64,000 bases of DNA from Cellulomonas telluris (lineage in GTDB: Bacteria > Actinomycetota > Actinomycetes > Actinomycetales > Cellulomonadaceae). Every line of letters begins with the position of its first letter. Position 1 is the stretch's first letter. The stretch is taken from the NCBI RefSeq assembly GCF_004886325.1, contig NZ_QXFN01000001.1, positions 992,001 through 1,056,000 on the forward strand. The letters run 5' to 3'. The notes under the pieces were generated by a model. The model saw only the letters and a list, made by a program, of their open reading frames with translations. It was not told where the DNA came from and made no database searches. Position numbers and translations under genes: made by a program. Positions 23,139-31,842 of the stretch are shown piece by piece.

Positions 23139-25222
23139 CCACCACGACCGCCCGCCCCGAGACGCGTCCCACCCCCGCCGCGGCCCCCGAGCAGCCGGCC
23201 GCGCGCGTGGACGTCGACGCGCTGGAGAACCTGCTGCTCGGGCAGTACGCGCAGCTGCGCCGCGAGGCACGCGCCATCACGGCGGACCCCGACTTCCAGA
23301 AGATCGAGGGCCTGCCGATGGCGGAGCACCGCGAGCGCGTGCTGCACCAGCTGCGCCGCCTGGAGGCCGAGCACGACGTGCTGCGCGCGTTCCCGGCGCG
23401 GCACGGCGGCGCCGACGACCACGGCGGCTCGCTCGCGCGGTTCGAGGAGCTGGTCGCGGCGGACCCGTCGCTCCAGATCAAGGCGGGTGTGCAGTGGGGG
23501 CTGTTCGCGTCGGCGATCCTGCACCTGGGCACCGAGCACCACCACGACACGTTCCTGCCCGACGCGATGCACCTGCGGGTGCCCGGCGCGTTCGCGATGA
23601 CGGAGACGGGCCACGGCTCGGACGTCGCGTCCATCGGGACGACGGCCGAGTACGACGCGGACGCGCAGGAGTTCGTGATCCACACGCCGTTCCGCGGCGC
23701 CTGGAAGGACTACCTCGGCAACGCGGCCGTGCACGGCACGGCGGCGGTGGTGTTCGCTCAGCTCGTCACGGCGGCGCCCGGGCAGCCGAAGGTGAACCAC
23801 GGGGTGCACGCGTTCTACGTCCCGATCCGCGACCCGCAGACGCACGAGTTCCTGCCGGGCGTCGGCGGGGAGGACGACGGGGTCAAGGGCGGCCTCAACG
23901 GCATCGACAACGGGCGCCTCCACTTCGACCACGTCCGCGTCCCCCGCACGAACCTGCTGAACCGGTACGGCGACGTCGCCCCGGACGGCACGTACTCCTC
24001 GCCGATCGCGAGCCCGGGCCGCCGGTTCTTCACGATGCTCGGCACGCTCGTGCAGGGGCGCGTCTCGCTCGACGGCGCCGCGGTGAACGCGAGCAAGATC
24101 GCGCTGGCGATCGCCGTCACGTACGCCAACCAGCGCCGGCAGTTCGCCGGCGGTGGCTCGGACGAGGTGACGCTGCTCGACTACGGCCAGCACCAGCGCC
24201 GGCTCCTGCCGCTCGTCGCGGAGACGTACGCGGCGGCGTTCGCGCACGAGGAGCTGCTCGCGGCGTTCGACGACGTGTTCTCCGGCCGGGGCGACACCCC
24301 GGAGAACCGGGAGGACCTCGAGACGCTCGCCGCGGCGCTCAAGCCGACGTCGACGTGGGGCGCGCTGCGCACCATCCAGACCGCGCGCGAGGCGTGCGGC
24401 GGGCAGGGCTTCCTCGCCGAGAACCGGCTCACGGGCCTGCACGCCGACATGGACGTGTACGTGACCTTCGAGGGCGACAACACGGTCCTCTACCAGCTGG
24501 TCGCCAAGCGCCTGCTGGCCGACTACGCGAAGTCGCTCAAGGCGCTGCAGGCCGACCGCGGCGACATGGCGCGGTTCGTGGCCGAGCGTGTCGCCGACGT
24601 GGCCCTGCACCGCACGCCGCTGATCCGCGCCGTCCAGGCGCTCGGCGACCTCGGGGACGCCCGCCGCTCGGTCGGTCAGCTGCGCGACGAGCAGACCCAG
24701 CGCGACCTGCTCACCGACCGCGTCGAGGCGAAGGTCGCCCAGGTCGCGCAGGCCCTGGCCCCGGCCCGCAAGATGAGCCCGGACAAGGCGGCGGCCCTGT
24801 TCAACGCCCACCAGCACGAGCTCATCGAGGCCGCCCGTGCGCACGCCGAGCGCGTGCAGTGGGAGGCCTTCACGGCCGGCGTCGCCCGCGTCGAGGACCC
24901 GGGCACGAAGCAGGTGCTCACGTGGCTGCGGGACCTGTTCGGCCTGACGCTCATCGAGCGCGACCTGGCCTGGTACCTGGTCAACGGGCGCCTCTCGGCC
25001 GGTCGCGCGCGGACCGTCACGTCGTACATCGAGCGGCTGCTCGCGCGCCTGCGCCCGCACGCGCAGGACCTCGTCGACGCGTTCGGCTACCGCCAGGAGC
25101 ACCTGCGCGCGCCCATCTCGTCGGGCGTCGAGCACGAGCGGCAGGAGGAGGCGCGGGCGTACTACCGGGCGCAGCGGGCCTCGGGCGACGCGCCGATCCC
25201 GGAGAAGCACCTCCAGGGCTGA
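23135..25222 (+). CDS. Acyl-CoA dehydrogenase/oxidase-family flavoprotein (ACOX-like)
   Basis: 695 residues, longer than a normal acyl-CoA dehydrogenase (about 400) and close to acyl-CoA oxidases. Motifs: GAFAMTETGHGSDVASIGTTAEYD (FAD/substrate loop), WKDYLGNAAVHGTAAVVFAQL, GVHAFYVPIRD, then ACGGQGFLAENRLTGLHADMDVYVTFEGDNTVLYQ, the oxidase catalytic/FAD end. A helical C-terminal domain follows. The first step of fatty acid beta-oxidation is the expected role, with O2 or an ETF as acceptor unclear. ATG overlaps the tetR stop (ATGA). Confidence 0.85.
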   Translation: MTTTTARPETRPTPAAAPEQPAARVDVDALENLLLGQYAQLRREARAITADPDFQKIEGLPMAEHRERVLHQLRRLEAEHDVLRAFPARHGGADDHGGSLARFEELVAADPSLQIKAGVQWGLFASAILHLGTEHHHDTFLPDAMHLRVPGAFAMTETGHGSDVASIGTTAEYDADAQEFVIHTPFRGAWKDYLGNAAVHGTAAVVFAQLVTAAPGQPKVNHGVHAFYVPIRDPQTHEFLPGVGGEDDGVKGGLNGIDNGRLHFDHVRVPRTNLLNRYGDVAPDGTYSSPIASPGRRFFTMLGTLVQGRVSLDGAAVNASKIALAIAVTYANQRRQFAGGGSDEVTLLDYGQHQRRLLPLVAETYAAAFAHEELLAAFDDVFSGRGDTPENREDLETLAAALKPTSTWGALRTIQTAREACGGQGFLAENRLTGLHADMDVYVTFEGDNTVLYQLVAKRLLADYAKSLKALQADRGDMARFVAERVADVALHRTPLIRAVQALGDLGDARRSVGQLRDEQTQRDLLTDRVEAKVAQVAQALAPARKMSPDKAAALFNAHQHELIEAARAHAERVQWEAFTAGVARVEDPGTKQVLTWLRDLFGLTLIERDLAWYLVNGRLSAGRARTVTSYIERLLARLRPHAQDLVDAFGYRQEHLRAPISSGVEHERQEEARAYYRAQRASGDAPIPEKHLQG

Positions 25223-25228
25223 GCGTCC

Positions 25229-25435
25229 TCAGCGGGAGCGCGGCTCCCGTGCCGTCGGGTCGTCGACGGCACGGGAGGCCGCGGACCGCGGGGAGATGAT
25301 GACCGTGCCGGCGCGGGCGTCGCGCTCGAGGCGCGCCCGCGCGCGCCGGACGGCCTTCTCGTCGCCCGCGAGGTTCATCAGCAGGTCGGGGTCCACCACG
25401 AGCTTGCGCGGCGGAGGCGCGTCACCTCTGCTCAT
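25229..25435 (-). CDS. Small hypothetical protein
   Basis: 68 residues, not recognised. ATG 25435 follows CCGGAGGA. Sequence is basic and helical (KAVRRARARLERDARAGTVIISPRS); the opening PPPRKLVVDPDLLMNLAGDE could be a structured motif. It precedes no clear partner and lies downstream of the Doc module on the same strand. Its 3' end lies in a terminator-like hairpin. Confidence 0.5.
   Translation of the reverse strand: MSRGDAPPPRKLVVDPDLLMNLAGDEKAVRRARARLERDARAGTVIISPRSAASRAVDDPTAREPRSR
25244..25277. terminator. 14-bp stem at the end of convergent genes
   Basis: CTCCCGTGCCGTCG and CGACGGCACGGGAG form a perfect stem with a 6-nt loop. It lies 22 bp after the acyl-CoA oxidase-like gene and inside the 3' end of the convergent small gene. 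Confidence 0.6.
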
Positions 25436-25454
25436 GCTGTGCGTCCTCCGGTCC

Positions 25455-25829
25455 TCACCAGGGCTCGGTGAGGGCCGACAGTCGTTCGCGGATGACGTCC
25501 ACGGAGTCCACGCGGCCGGCAGCAACATCCATGATGAGGTCGTAAGCCTCGTCGTTCGTCGCCCTGAGACGGGTGCCGTTCACGCCGAGGAAGACGATGG
25601 TCCCCGCGAGGGCGAGTCTCTTGTTGCCGTCGACGAGTGCGTGGTTGCGAGCCAGCGAGTGCAGAAGGGCAGCGGCCTTCGTCAGCAGGTCGGGGTACGC
25701 GTCGGTGCCGCCGACCTGCGTCCTCGGGCGAGCGGCGGCTGACTCCACGAGGCCGGCATCCCTGACGACAAGGTCACCGACCACTCGGTGGGCGACGGCC
25801 AGCAGCTCGTCGGCCGTCAGGTAGATCAT
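25455..25829 (-). CDS. doc: Doc-type toxin (Fic fold)
   Basis: 124 residues, the usual Doc length. Active motif NHALVDGNKRLALAGTIVFL is the Doc form (HxFxDGNKR) of the Fic signature; Doc enzymes phosphorylate EF-Tu and stop translation. MIYLTADELLAVAHRVVGD and RDAGLVESAAARPRTQVGG are also typical. It overlaps the antitoxin by 4 bp (ATGA). In this window it is one of several genes linked to EF-Tu or translation toxicity. Confidence 0.92.
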   Translation of the reverse strand: MIYLTADELLAVAHRVVGDLVVRDAGLVESAAARPRTQVGGTDAYPDLLTKAAALLHSLARNHALVDGNKRLALAGTIVFLGVNGTRLRATNDEAYDLIMDVAAGRVDSVDVIRERLSALTEPW

Positions 25830-26029
25830 CGACCGAGTCGTTCGAGAGCCTCGGCGTAGCGCGGCAGCTCGCTGTCCATGACGGCGTTGATGAGGTCCTC
25901 ACGGGACGTGCGCTCGATGTAGTCGCGCACCGCCTGCCGCGCGACGTCCTGCATCGAACGCTGCTCGACCTCCGCGCGGCGGCGGAGGGCCTGGGTCTCA
26001 GCGCTGTCGAGCCGGAGAGTCATGGCCAT
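25826..26029 (-). CDS. Antitoxin of the Doc module (ribbon-helix-helix type)
   Basis: 67 residues. N-terminal MAMTLRLDSAETQALRRRAEVEQRSMQDVARQAVRDYIER fits a ribbon-helix-helix DNA-binding domain; the short tail (SREDLINAVMDSELPRYAEAL) would neutralise Doc. The ATG fits a leaderless promoter, TACCAT on the minus strand plus seven bases. Confidence 0.85.
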   Translation of the reverse strand: MAMTLRLDSAETQALRRRAEVEQRSMQDVARQAVRDYIERTSREDLINAVMDSELPRYAEALERLGR

Positions 26030-26036
26030 GGCAGTG

Positions 26037-26056
26037 ATGGTATCTCTTCTGGTATC
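26037..26056 (-). promoter_or_regulatory. Promoter and direct-repeat operator of the Doc module
   Basis: The -10 TACCAT (26042-26037) is part of one of two GATACCA direct repeats (plus-strand TGGTATC at 26038-26044 and 26050-26056), spaced 12 bp, as expected for an autoregulated toxin-antitoxin operon. Confidence 0.45.
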
Positions 26057-26077
26057 AAGCCGGCGCGCCGTTGGACC

Positions 26078-26524
26078 TCACGGCGCCCGTTCCCACGGCT
26101 CCACCCCACCCGGCACCACGACGAGCAGCGGGTGCGGGAACGGCCGCCCGACCCGCAGGAGCTCCCGGTACTGGTCCGGCGAGCGCTCGACCGTCTTGTG
26201 CAGCAGGTGCCGCCACTCCAGGTCGAGCTGCCCGGACGTCACGGTCATCGGTGCGACACCGCGGGTGCGCTCGTCGTCGGGCAGGTGCACCCGGCGCGGG
26301 TCGTAGCGGTAGCCGCGGCGGGTCGCCTCGTCGACCAGGTGGTGCAGGTACGCGGCGATCGCGACGACCGGCTCGGGGTGGGCGCGGAAGCGGTCGAGCT
26401 GCGGGTGCTTCGTGAAGCCCTTGGTGCGGTCGAGCAGCACGGCCTGCGCGAGCAGGGCCTCCCGCCAGCAGGCGGTCAGCCCCTGCCGGTCGAGCAGGGA
26501 CGGGTGCAGCGACCAGAGTCTCAC
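26078..26524 (-). CDS. Pyrimidine-dimer DNA glycosylase-like protein (endonuclease V family)
   Basis: 148 residues, GTG start. RLWSLHPSLLDRQGLTACWREALLAQAVLLDRTKGFTKHPQLDRFR is the conserved N-terminal block of Pyr_excise proteins, with YLHHLVDEATRRGYRYD and HLLHKTVERSPDQYRELL following. T4 endonuclease V relatives cut at UV dimers; the distant bacterial branch is not well tested. Stands alone. Confidence 0.7.
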   Translation of the reverse strand: MRLWSLHPSLLDRQGLTACWREALLAQAVLLDRTKGFTKHPQLDRFRAHPEPVVAIAAYLHHLVDEATRRGYRYDPRRVHLPDDERTRGVAPMTVTSGQLDLEWRHLLHKTVERSPDQYRELLRVGRPFPHPLLVVVPGGVEPWERAP

Positions 26525-26578
26525 CGCCGCAGCACAGCACCCGGAAGCGGCGGCCGCGACCGGGGCGCCCGGCCTGCG

Positions 26579-27352
26579 TCAGCCGGCGGGCGTCGCGTCG
26601 GGCAGGCGCGGGACCGCGGCGAGCAGACGCTGCGTGTACGGCTCGCGCGGCGCCGTCAGCACCTCGCGCGTCGCGCCCTCCTCGACGACGAGCCCGTCGT
26701 GCAGCACGACGGTGCGCTCGCACAGCTGCCCGACGATCGCGATGTCGTGGCTGACGAGCACGAGCGTGAGGCCGTGCTCGTCGCGCAGGCGCGCGAGCAG
26801 GTCGACGACCTGACGGCGGACCGAGACGTCGAGCGCGCTCACGGGCTCGTCGGCGACGAGCACCGACGGCCGCGGCGCGAGCGCCCGGGCGATGGCGATG
26901 CGCTGGCGCTGCCCGCCGGAGAACTGCGCGGGGTACCGGTCGACGACGTCCGCGTCGAGCCCGACCGACGCGAGCACCTCACAAACGCGCGCCCGGTGGT
27001 CGCCCTCGACGCGCAGGGACCGCAGCGGCTCCGCGACGATCGACCCGACGCGCTGGCGCGGGTCGAGGGACGAGCGCGGGTCCTGGAAGACGACCTGCAC
27101 GTCGCGGCGGAACCGGCGCACGGCGGCGCGGTCACGCCGGTCGAGCGGCTCGCCGCGGTACGTCACCGTGCCGGACGTCGGGCTGTCGAGCGCGAGCAGC
27201 AGACGCAGCAGGGTCGACTTGCCCGCGCCGGACTCGCCGACGATGCCGACGCCCCGGCCCGCCTCGACGCGCAGGTCGACGCCGCGCAGCGCCTGCGTCG
27301 TGCGGCCGAACGTGCGCGTGACGCCGGTCAGCTCCAGCAGGGGCGTGCTCAT
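26579..27352 (-). CDS. Oligopeptide-type ABC transporter ATP-binding protein (OppF-like)
   Basis: 257 residues. Walker A GESGAGKSTLL, Q-loop FQDPRSSLDP, signature FSGGQRQRIAIARAL, Walker B VLVADEPVSALD, His-loop VSHD. The PRSSLDPRQRV pattern and C-terminal PYTQRLLAAVP are typical of the dipeptide/oligopeptide family. Last gene of the five-gene importer operon; its ATG overlaps the previous stop (ATGA). Confidence 0.9.
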   Translation of the reverse strand: MSTPLLELTGVTRTFGRTTQALRGVDLRVEAGRGVGIVGESGAGKSTLLRLLLALDSPTSGTVTYRGEPLDRRDRAAVRRFRRDVQVVFQDPRSSLDPRQRVGSIVAEPLRSLRVEGDHRARVCEVLASVGLDADVVDRYPAQFSGGQRQRIAIARALAPRPSVLVADEPVSALDVSVRRQVVDLLARLRDEHGLTLVLVSHDIAIVGQLCERTVVLHDGLVVEEGATREVLTAPREPYTQRLLAAVPRLPDATPAG

Positions 27353-28146
27353 CGGGCCTCCGGGGTGGGCAGCGCGGTGACGGCGCGGGCGGCGTCGACG
27401 AGCTCGCGGGTGTACGCGGCGCCGTCCCCGGCGAGGGCCCGGGGGACCGTCGTGCGCTCCACGACCGCGCCGTCGCGCATGACGACGAGGTCCTGCGCCA
27501 CGCGCGCGACGACGGGCAGGTCGTGCGTGACGAGCACGAGGGCGAGCCCGGTGCGCTCGACGACGTCGTCCAGCAGCTCGAGGACCTCGGCCTGCACGGT
27601 CACGTCGAGCGCCGTCGTCGGCTCGTCCGCGAGCAGGACGCGGGGGCGGCACGCGAGAGCCATCGCGAGCGACACCCGCTGCCGCTGCCCGCCGGACAGC
27701 TGCCACGGGTACGACCCGAGGACGCGCTCGGTGTCGTCGATCTGCACGAGCCGCAGCAGGCGCGCGGCCTCCTCGCGGGCGGCCGTGCGCGAGAGCCGCT
27801 GGTGCAGGCGCACCGGTCCGCTGATCTGCCGGCCGACCGTCATGAGCGGGTCGAGCGCGGTCAGCGGCTCCTGGAAGACCATCGCGACCTGCGCGCCGCG
27901 CACGGCGTCCATGCGACGCGGCGGCAGCGCGAGCAGGTCGGTGCCGTCGAGGCGCACGTGGCCGGTCGCGCGCATGCCGGCGGGCAGCAGGCCCAGCACG
28001 GCCAGCGCCGTCATCGACTTGCCGGAGCCGGACTCGCCGATGATCCCGAGCCGCGCGCCCGCCGCGACGTCCCACGTGACGCCGTCGAGCAGCGTGCGCC
28101 CGTCGGACGTGCGGACGGTCAGGCCGTCGACCTCGAGCAGGCTCAC
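27349..28146 (-). CDS. Oligopeptide-type ABC transporter ATP-binding protein (OppD-like)
   Basis: 265 residues. Walker A GESGSGKSMTAL, FQEPLTALDPLMTVGRQI, signature LSGGQRQRVSLAMAL, Walker B LLADEPTTALDVT, switch VTHD. GTG start overlapping the permease stop. Acts with the OppF-like protein as the ATPase heterodimer of the importer. Confidence 0.9.
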   Translation of the reverse strand: MSLLEVDGLTVRTSDGRTLLDGVTWDVAAGARLGIIGESGSGKSMTALAVLGLLPAGMRATGHVRLDGTDLLALPPRRMDAVRGAQVAMVFQEPLTALDPLMTVGRQISGPVRLHQRLSRTAAREEAARLLRLVQIDDTERVLGSYPWQLSGGQRQRVSLAMALACRPRVLLADEPTTALDVTVQAEVLELLDDVVERTGLALVLVTHDLPVVARVAQDLVVMRDGAVVERTTVPRALAGDGAAYTRELVDAARAVTALPTPEAR

Positions 28147-29027
28147 CGGTCACCTCGCAGGTTCGGGTCGGTGCGCTCGCGGATGCCGTCCCCGAGCAGG
28201 TTGAGCCCGAGGACGAGCACGACGATCGCGAGGCCGGGCAGGATCGCGCTCCACGGCGCGACGACCATCGTCGACTGCGCCTCGCGCAGCATCCGCCCCC
28301 AGGACGCGGCGGGCGGCGGCGTGCCGAGGCCGAGGTACGACAGCGCCGACTCGGCGAGCACGGCCCCGCCGGCCAGCAGCATGAGCTGGACCAGCAGGGT
28401 CGGCGCGACGTTCGGCAGCACGTGCCGCGTGATCGTGCCCCACCACCCGGTGCCGGACGCCGTGGCGGCGGTGACGTAGTCCTCGCGCAGCACGCGCGCG
28501 ACGGTGATGCGGGTGACGCGCGCGATCACGGCGGCGCCGGAGATGCCGATCGCCGCGATGGCCGTCGCCGTCGACGCCCCGCGGACCGTCACGAGCAGCA
28601 TCGCGAGCAGCAGGGTCGGGAACGCGATGAGCACGTCGACGGTGTTGACCAGCACAGTGTCGGCCCAGCGCGTCGTGGCCGCGGCCAGCACCCCGAGCAC
28701 GAGGCCGAGCGTCCCGGCCACGACGACGCTCGCCGCCGCGACGAGCAGCGCGCTGGCCGCCCCGGCCATGAGCTGCGTGAGCAGGTCGCGGCCCAGCCGG
28801 TCGGTGCCGGCGGGGAAGTCGCCGCCCGGCGGGGCGAGGCGCGGGCCGCTGCCCGTGACGTCCAGCGGGTACGGGGTCCAGACGAGCGCCACGAGGCCGA
28901 CGACGGCGACGAGGCCGACCAGCACGGCACCGGCCACGAGGGACGGCGGCCAGCGGCGGGCGCGTGCGTGCGGCGTCCCCGTGACGGCCGGCTCCCGGAC
29001 GGCGAGGTCCTCCACACCCGTGGTCAT
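28143..29027 (-). CDS. ABC transporter permease (OppC-like)
   Basis: 294 residues, six predicted membrane segments. FPAGTDRLGRDLLTQLMAGAASAL is the OppC hallmark; the EAA loop is REDYVTAATASGTGWWGTITRHVLPNV; C-terminal SALSYLGLGTPPPAASWGRMLREAQ is also diagnostic. Overlaps both neighbours by 4 bp. Confidence 0.92.
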   Translation of the reverse strand: MTTGVEDLAVREPAVTGTPHARARRWPPSLVAGAVLVGLVAVVGLVALVWTPYPLDVTGSGPRLAPPGGDFPAGTDRLGRDLLTQLMAGAASALLVAAASVVVAGTLGLVLGVLAAATTRWADTVLVNTVDVLIAFPTLLLAMLLVTVRGASTATAIAAIGISGAAVIARVTRITVARVLREDYVTAATASGTGWWGTITRHVLPNVAPTLLVQLMLLAGGAVLAESALSYLGLGTPPPAASWGRMLREAQSTMVVAPWSAILPGLAIVVLVLGLNLLGDGIRERTDPNLRGDR

Positions 29028-29998
29028 CGTGCCCCTCCCGTCAGGCGCAGGCGCGGGTCGAGCGCGCGCTGCGCGAGGTCCACCCCGACGTTGACGACCA
29101 GCACGACCGCCGTCAGCCCGAGGACGAGCGCCTGCACGACCGGCAGGTCGCGCGCCTCGACGGAGTCGAGCAGCAGCGTGCCGAGGCCCGGCAGCGCGAA
29201 CACGTTCTCGATGACGACCGCACCGAGCAGCGACGTCGCGAGCTCGATGCCGAGGATCGCGACGACCGGCGCGGCGCCGTTGCGCAGCCCGTGCCGGCGC
29301 AGCGCCGCCCACCGGCCGTAGCCGAGGGAGCGGGCCGTGCGGACGTAGTCCTGGTCGAGCACGTCGAGCGTCGCCGACCGCACGTACCGCACCATGACGG
29401 CGGACATGGCGATCGCCACGGTCACCACGGGCAGCACGAGCGCGCGCACCGCCGCGGCCGGGTCGCCCCAGCCCTGCCGCGGGAACCCGCCGGGTGGCAG
29501 CCAGCCCAGCTGCAGCGCCAGGACGAGCACGAGCAGCACACCGACCCAGAACACCGGCACGGCCACGCCGAGCTGCGACAGCGCCGACACGACCACGCCC
29601 AGCGGACCACGCCGCCACACCGCCGCCGCCACTCCCAGCGGCACCGACACGAGCACCGCGAGCACGAACGCCGCGAGGCTCAGCGGCAGCGTGACCGGCA
29701 GCCGCGCCGCGACGAGGTCCGCCACGGGCTGCCGGGACACGAACGACGTGCCCAGGTCGCCCTGGACGAGGCCCGCCACCCACTGCCCGAGCTGCACCGG
29801 CACGGGCTGGTCGGTGCCCAGCTCGGCGCGCAGCCCCTCGAGCTGGTCGCTCGTCGTCCCGACGCCCAGCGACGCGCCCGCGGCGTCCCCCGGCAGCAGC
29901 CGCAGGACGACGAACACGACGACGGCCGCCAGGGCCAGCGAGACGAGCAGCGACGCGACCCGGGTCAGCAGGGAGCGCGTCAGCAGGTGGCGGGCCAC
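29024..29998 (-). CDS. ABC transporter permease (OppB-like)
   Basis: 324 residues. LLTRVASLLVSLALAAVVVFVVLRLLPGD is the first membrane helix; LGTDQPVPVQLGQWVAGLVQGDLGTSF the conserved periplasmic-side loop; EAA-like loop DQDYVRTARSLGYGRWAALRRHGLRNG. Forms the pore with the OppC-like protein. GTG start 7 bp after the binding-protein stop. Confidence 0.92.
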   Translation of the reverse strand: MARHLLTRSLLTRVASLLVSLALAAVVVFVVLRLLPGDAAGASLGVGTTSDQLEGLRAELGTDQPVPVQLGQWVAGLVQGDLGTSFVSRQPVADLVAARLPVTLPLSLAAFVLAVLVSVPLGVAAAVWRRGPLGVVVSALSQLGVAVPVFWVGVLLVLVLALQLGWLPPGGFPRQGWGDPAAAVRALVLPVVTVAIAMSAVMVRYVRSATLDVLDQDYVRTARSLGYGRWAALRRHGLRNGAAPVVAILGIELATSLLGAVVIENVFALPGLGTLLLDSVEARDLPVVQALVLGLTAVVLVVNVGVDLAQRALDPRLRLTGGAR

Positions 29999-30005
29999 GG
30001 GTGCC

Positions 30006-31505
30006 TCAGCCCTCCCGGACGATGTCGGCGACGTAGAAGCTCTCCGTCACCTGGTCCACCGGGAAGCCGCTGATCTCGGCCTTCGCGACCCGGATCTGCG
30101 GGTCGAGGTACAGCCACGCCGACGCGGCCTCCTGGCCGATGGTCTCGTTGACCCGGCGCAGCAGCTCGACCTGCTCCTCCTCGGTCGCCGCCTGGTCCGC
30201 CTGCGCGACCCACTCCTGGACCTGCGGGTTGTCGTAGCCCCAGTAGAAGTCCGGGTTCGCGTACCAGACGACGTCGCGCGGGTTCACGTGCCCCATGAGC
30301 GTCGTCTGGAAGTCGTGGTCCGTGTAGACCTTCTGGTACCAGGTGGCGTCGTCGATCGGGTTCGGCGTCAGCGTCACGCCGACGTCGGCGAGGTCGGAGC
30401 GCAGGAGCTGCACGACCGTCTCGGTCGTGTCGTCCGGGATGTAGTCGACGGGGATCGTCAGGTTCGTGACGCCCGCCTGGGCGAGCAGGTCACGCGCGGC
30501 GGCCGGGTCGTACGCGTGCACGTCCGCCTGGTCGACGAACCACGGGTCGGTCGGCGGGACCATCGAGCCGATGACCTGGCCGTAGCCGTCCCACACCGCC
30601 TCGAGCAGCGCGTCGCGGTCGATCGCCTTGTAGAGCGCCTGCCGCACCCGCACGTCCGAGAACGGCGCGACGCGGTCGTTGAACGCCCACAGCTGCTTCG
30701 TGGTGGAGGAGCCCTCGGTGATCGTGAAGCGCGGGTCGTCCTCGAACTGGACGAGCTGGTCGGGGGAGTTCTCGGCGATGACGAGGTCGAGGTCGCCCAC
30801 GAGCAGCGCGTTGTTGAGCGCCGTCGGGTCGTCGAAGAAGCGGAACGTCACGCCCGGGTTCTTCGCCTGCTCGCCCCAGTAGTCGTCGAACCGCTCGATC
30901 GTCAGGTGGTCGCCCTGCACCCACTCGACGAACCGGTACGGGCCCGTCCCGTTGTCGGGGCCGAGCTCGCTGTCGCCCTCCTGCACGACCGTCAGGCCGG
31001 CGAGGTTGAACGTCAGGCTCTGGCTGCGCCGGCTCAGGGTGAGCTGCACGGTCTCGTCGTCGGGCGCCGAGATGTCGGTGATGACGGCGAGGTCGTTCTT
31101 GCGCGCGAGCTTCGACTCCGGGGAGATCGCGTCGGAGATGCTCCAGACCACGTCGTCCGCGGTGAGCTCGGTCCCGTCGTGGAAGACGACGTCCGGCTGC
31201 AGGTGGAACGTGTACGTCAGGCCGTCCTCGGAGACGTCCCACGACTCGGCGAGCGCGGGCACGACCTGCCCGTCGACGTCGACCGCCGTGAGGCCCTCGA
31301 AGACGTTGCGCGTCATGGTCTGCGAGACGCCGGACGAGCCGCCGACGTTGCGCACGAGCCCCGTCGGCTCGTTGGTGGTGCCGATGACGATCTCGTCCTG
31401 CGGCATGCTGCTGGACGCACCCGTGCTCCCGCCGCCCGAGCACGCCGCGAGCGCGAGCGCGGCGACGGCGGACAGGGCGGCACCGACGAGTGGGCGGGTT
31501 CTCAT
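30006..31505 (-). CDS. Extracellular solute-binding lipoprotein (SBP_bac_5/OppA-like)
   Basis: 499 residues. Signal peptide with lipobox LAAC (Cys 22), so a membrane-anchored receptor. Family 5 blocks: FEGLTAVDVDGQVVPALAESWDVSEDGLTYTFHLQPDVVFHDGTELTADDVVWSI, DNGTGPYRFVEWVQGDHLTIERFDDYWG, and VRQALYKAIDRDALLEAVWDG. ATG has GGAGG upstream; alternative longer starts are unlikely. First gene of the operon. Substrate not readable, but the Cys-containing leader peptide upstream points to sulfur-bearing peptides or related compounds. Confidence 0.9.
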   Translation of the reverse strand: MRTRPLVGAALSAVAALALAACSGGGSTGASSSMPQDEIVIGTTNEPTGLVRNVGGSSGVSQTMTRNVFEGLTAVDVDGQVVPALAESWDVSEDGLTYTFHLQPDVVFHDGTELTADDVVWSISDAISPESKLARKNDLAVITDISAPDDETVQLTLSRRSQSLTFNLAGLTVVQEGDSELGPDNGTGPYRFVEWVQGDHLTIERFDDYWGEQAKNPGVTFRFFDDPTALNNALLVGDLDLVIAENSPDQLVQFEDDPRFTITEGSSTTKQLWAFNDRVAPFSDVRVRQALYKAIDRDALLEAVWDGYGQVIGSMVPPTDPWFVDQADVHAYDPAAARDLLAQAGVTNLTIPVDYIPDDTTETVVQLLRSDLADVGVTLTPNPIDDATWYQKVYTDHDFQTTLMGHVNPRDVVWYANPDFYWGYDNPQVQEWVAQADQAATEEEQVELLRRVNETIGQEAASAWLYLDPQIRVAKAEISGFPVDQVTESFYVADIVREG

Positions 31506-31578
31506 GCTGGGGGACCTCCGGCGGACGGGCACGGCCGCCGGGCCGGACGAGCGAGGTGCGCGCGCGCCCGGGGGACGG

Positions 31579-31662
31579 GGGACCGGTGCAGGGGTGGGGG
31601 AGTCGAGCGCGAGGGCGCTCGGCGCGCCGCGGGGCCGGCCAGGCGGTGGCGAGACCGGTCCC
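31579..31662 (-). promoter_or_regulatory. Structured leader between leader peptide and importer operon
   Basis: GGGACCGGT (31579-31587) and ACCGGTCCC (31654-31662) form perfect 9-bp arms around an inner 6-bp hairpin, GAGCGC/GCGCTC (31605-31620). This lies in the transcript after the Cys leader peptide and before the first gene and may be part of attenuation. The rest of 31506-31842 shows no other gene. Confidence 0.4.
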
Positions 31663-31677
31663 GGTGCGCCGGGGACG

Positions 31678-31749
31678 TCAGCCGCGACAACTCGCGCGCG
31701 CCGCGAGGACGGGGCGAGCGGCGTGCGGGGCGACGAGCACGGTGCGCAT
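31678..31749 (-). CDS. Cys-containing leader peptide of the importer operon
   Basis: 23 codons, MRTVLVAPHAARPVLAARAS followed by CRG and stop. The pattern (short, Arg/Ala/Val-rich, ending Ala-Ser-Cys-Arg-Gly) resembles the leader peptides found before sulfur-uptake operons in many actinobacteria. TACGGT on the minus strand (31764-31759) lies 9 bases upstream, so the 5' end is nearly leaderless. A role in cysteine-dependent attenuation of the Opp-type importer is inferred. Confidence 0.5.
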   Translation of the reverse strand: MRTVLVAPHAARPVLAARASCRG

Positions 31750-31842
31750 GGTGCTGTGACCGTACATCGCCGCCGTGGAGCGGTTCCAGCGCCGCCGGCG
31801 AGACGTGCATCTCGCTCGTCGGCGCGTCGGCGCCGCCACCGC

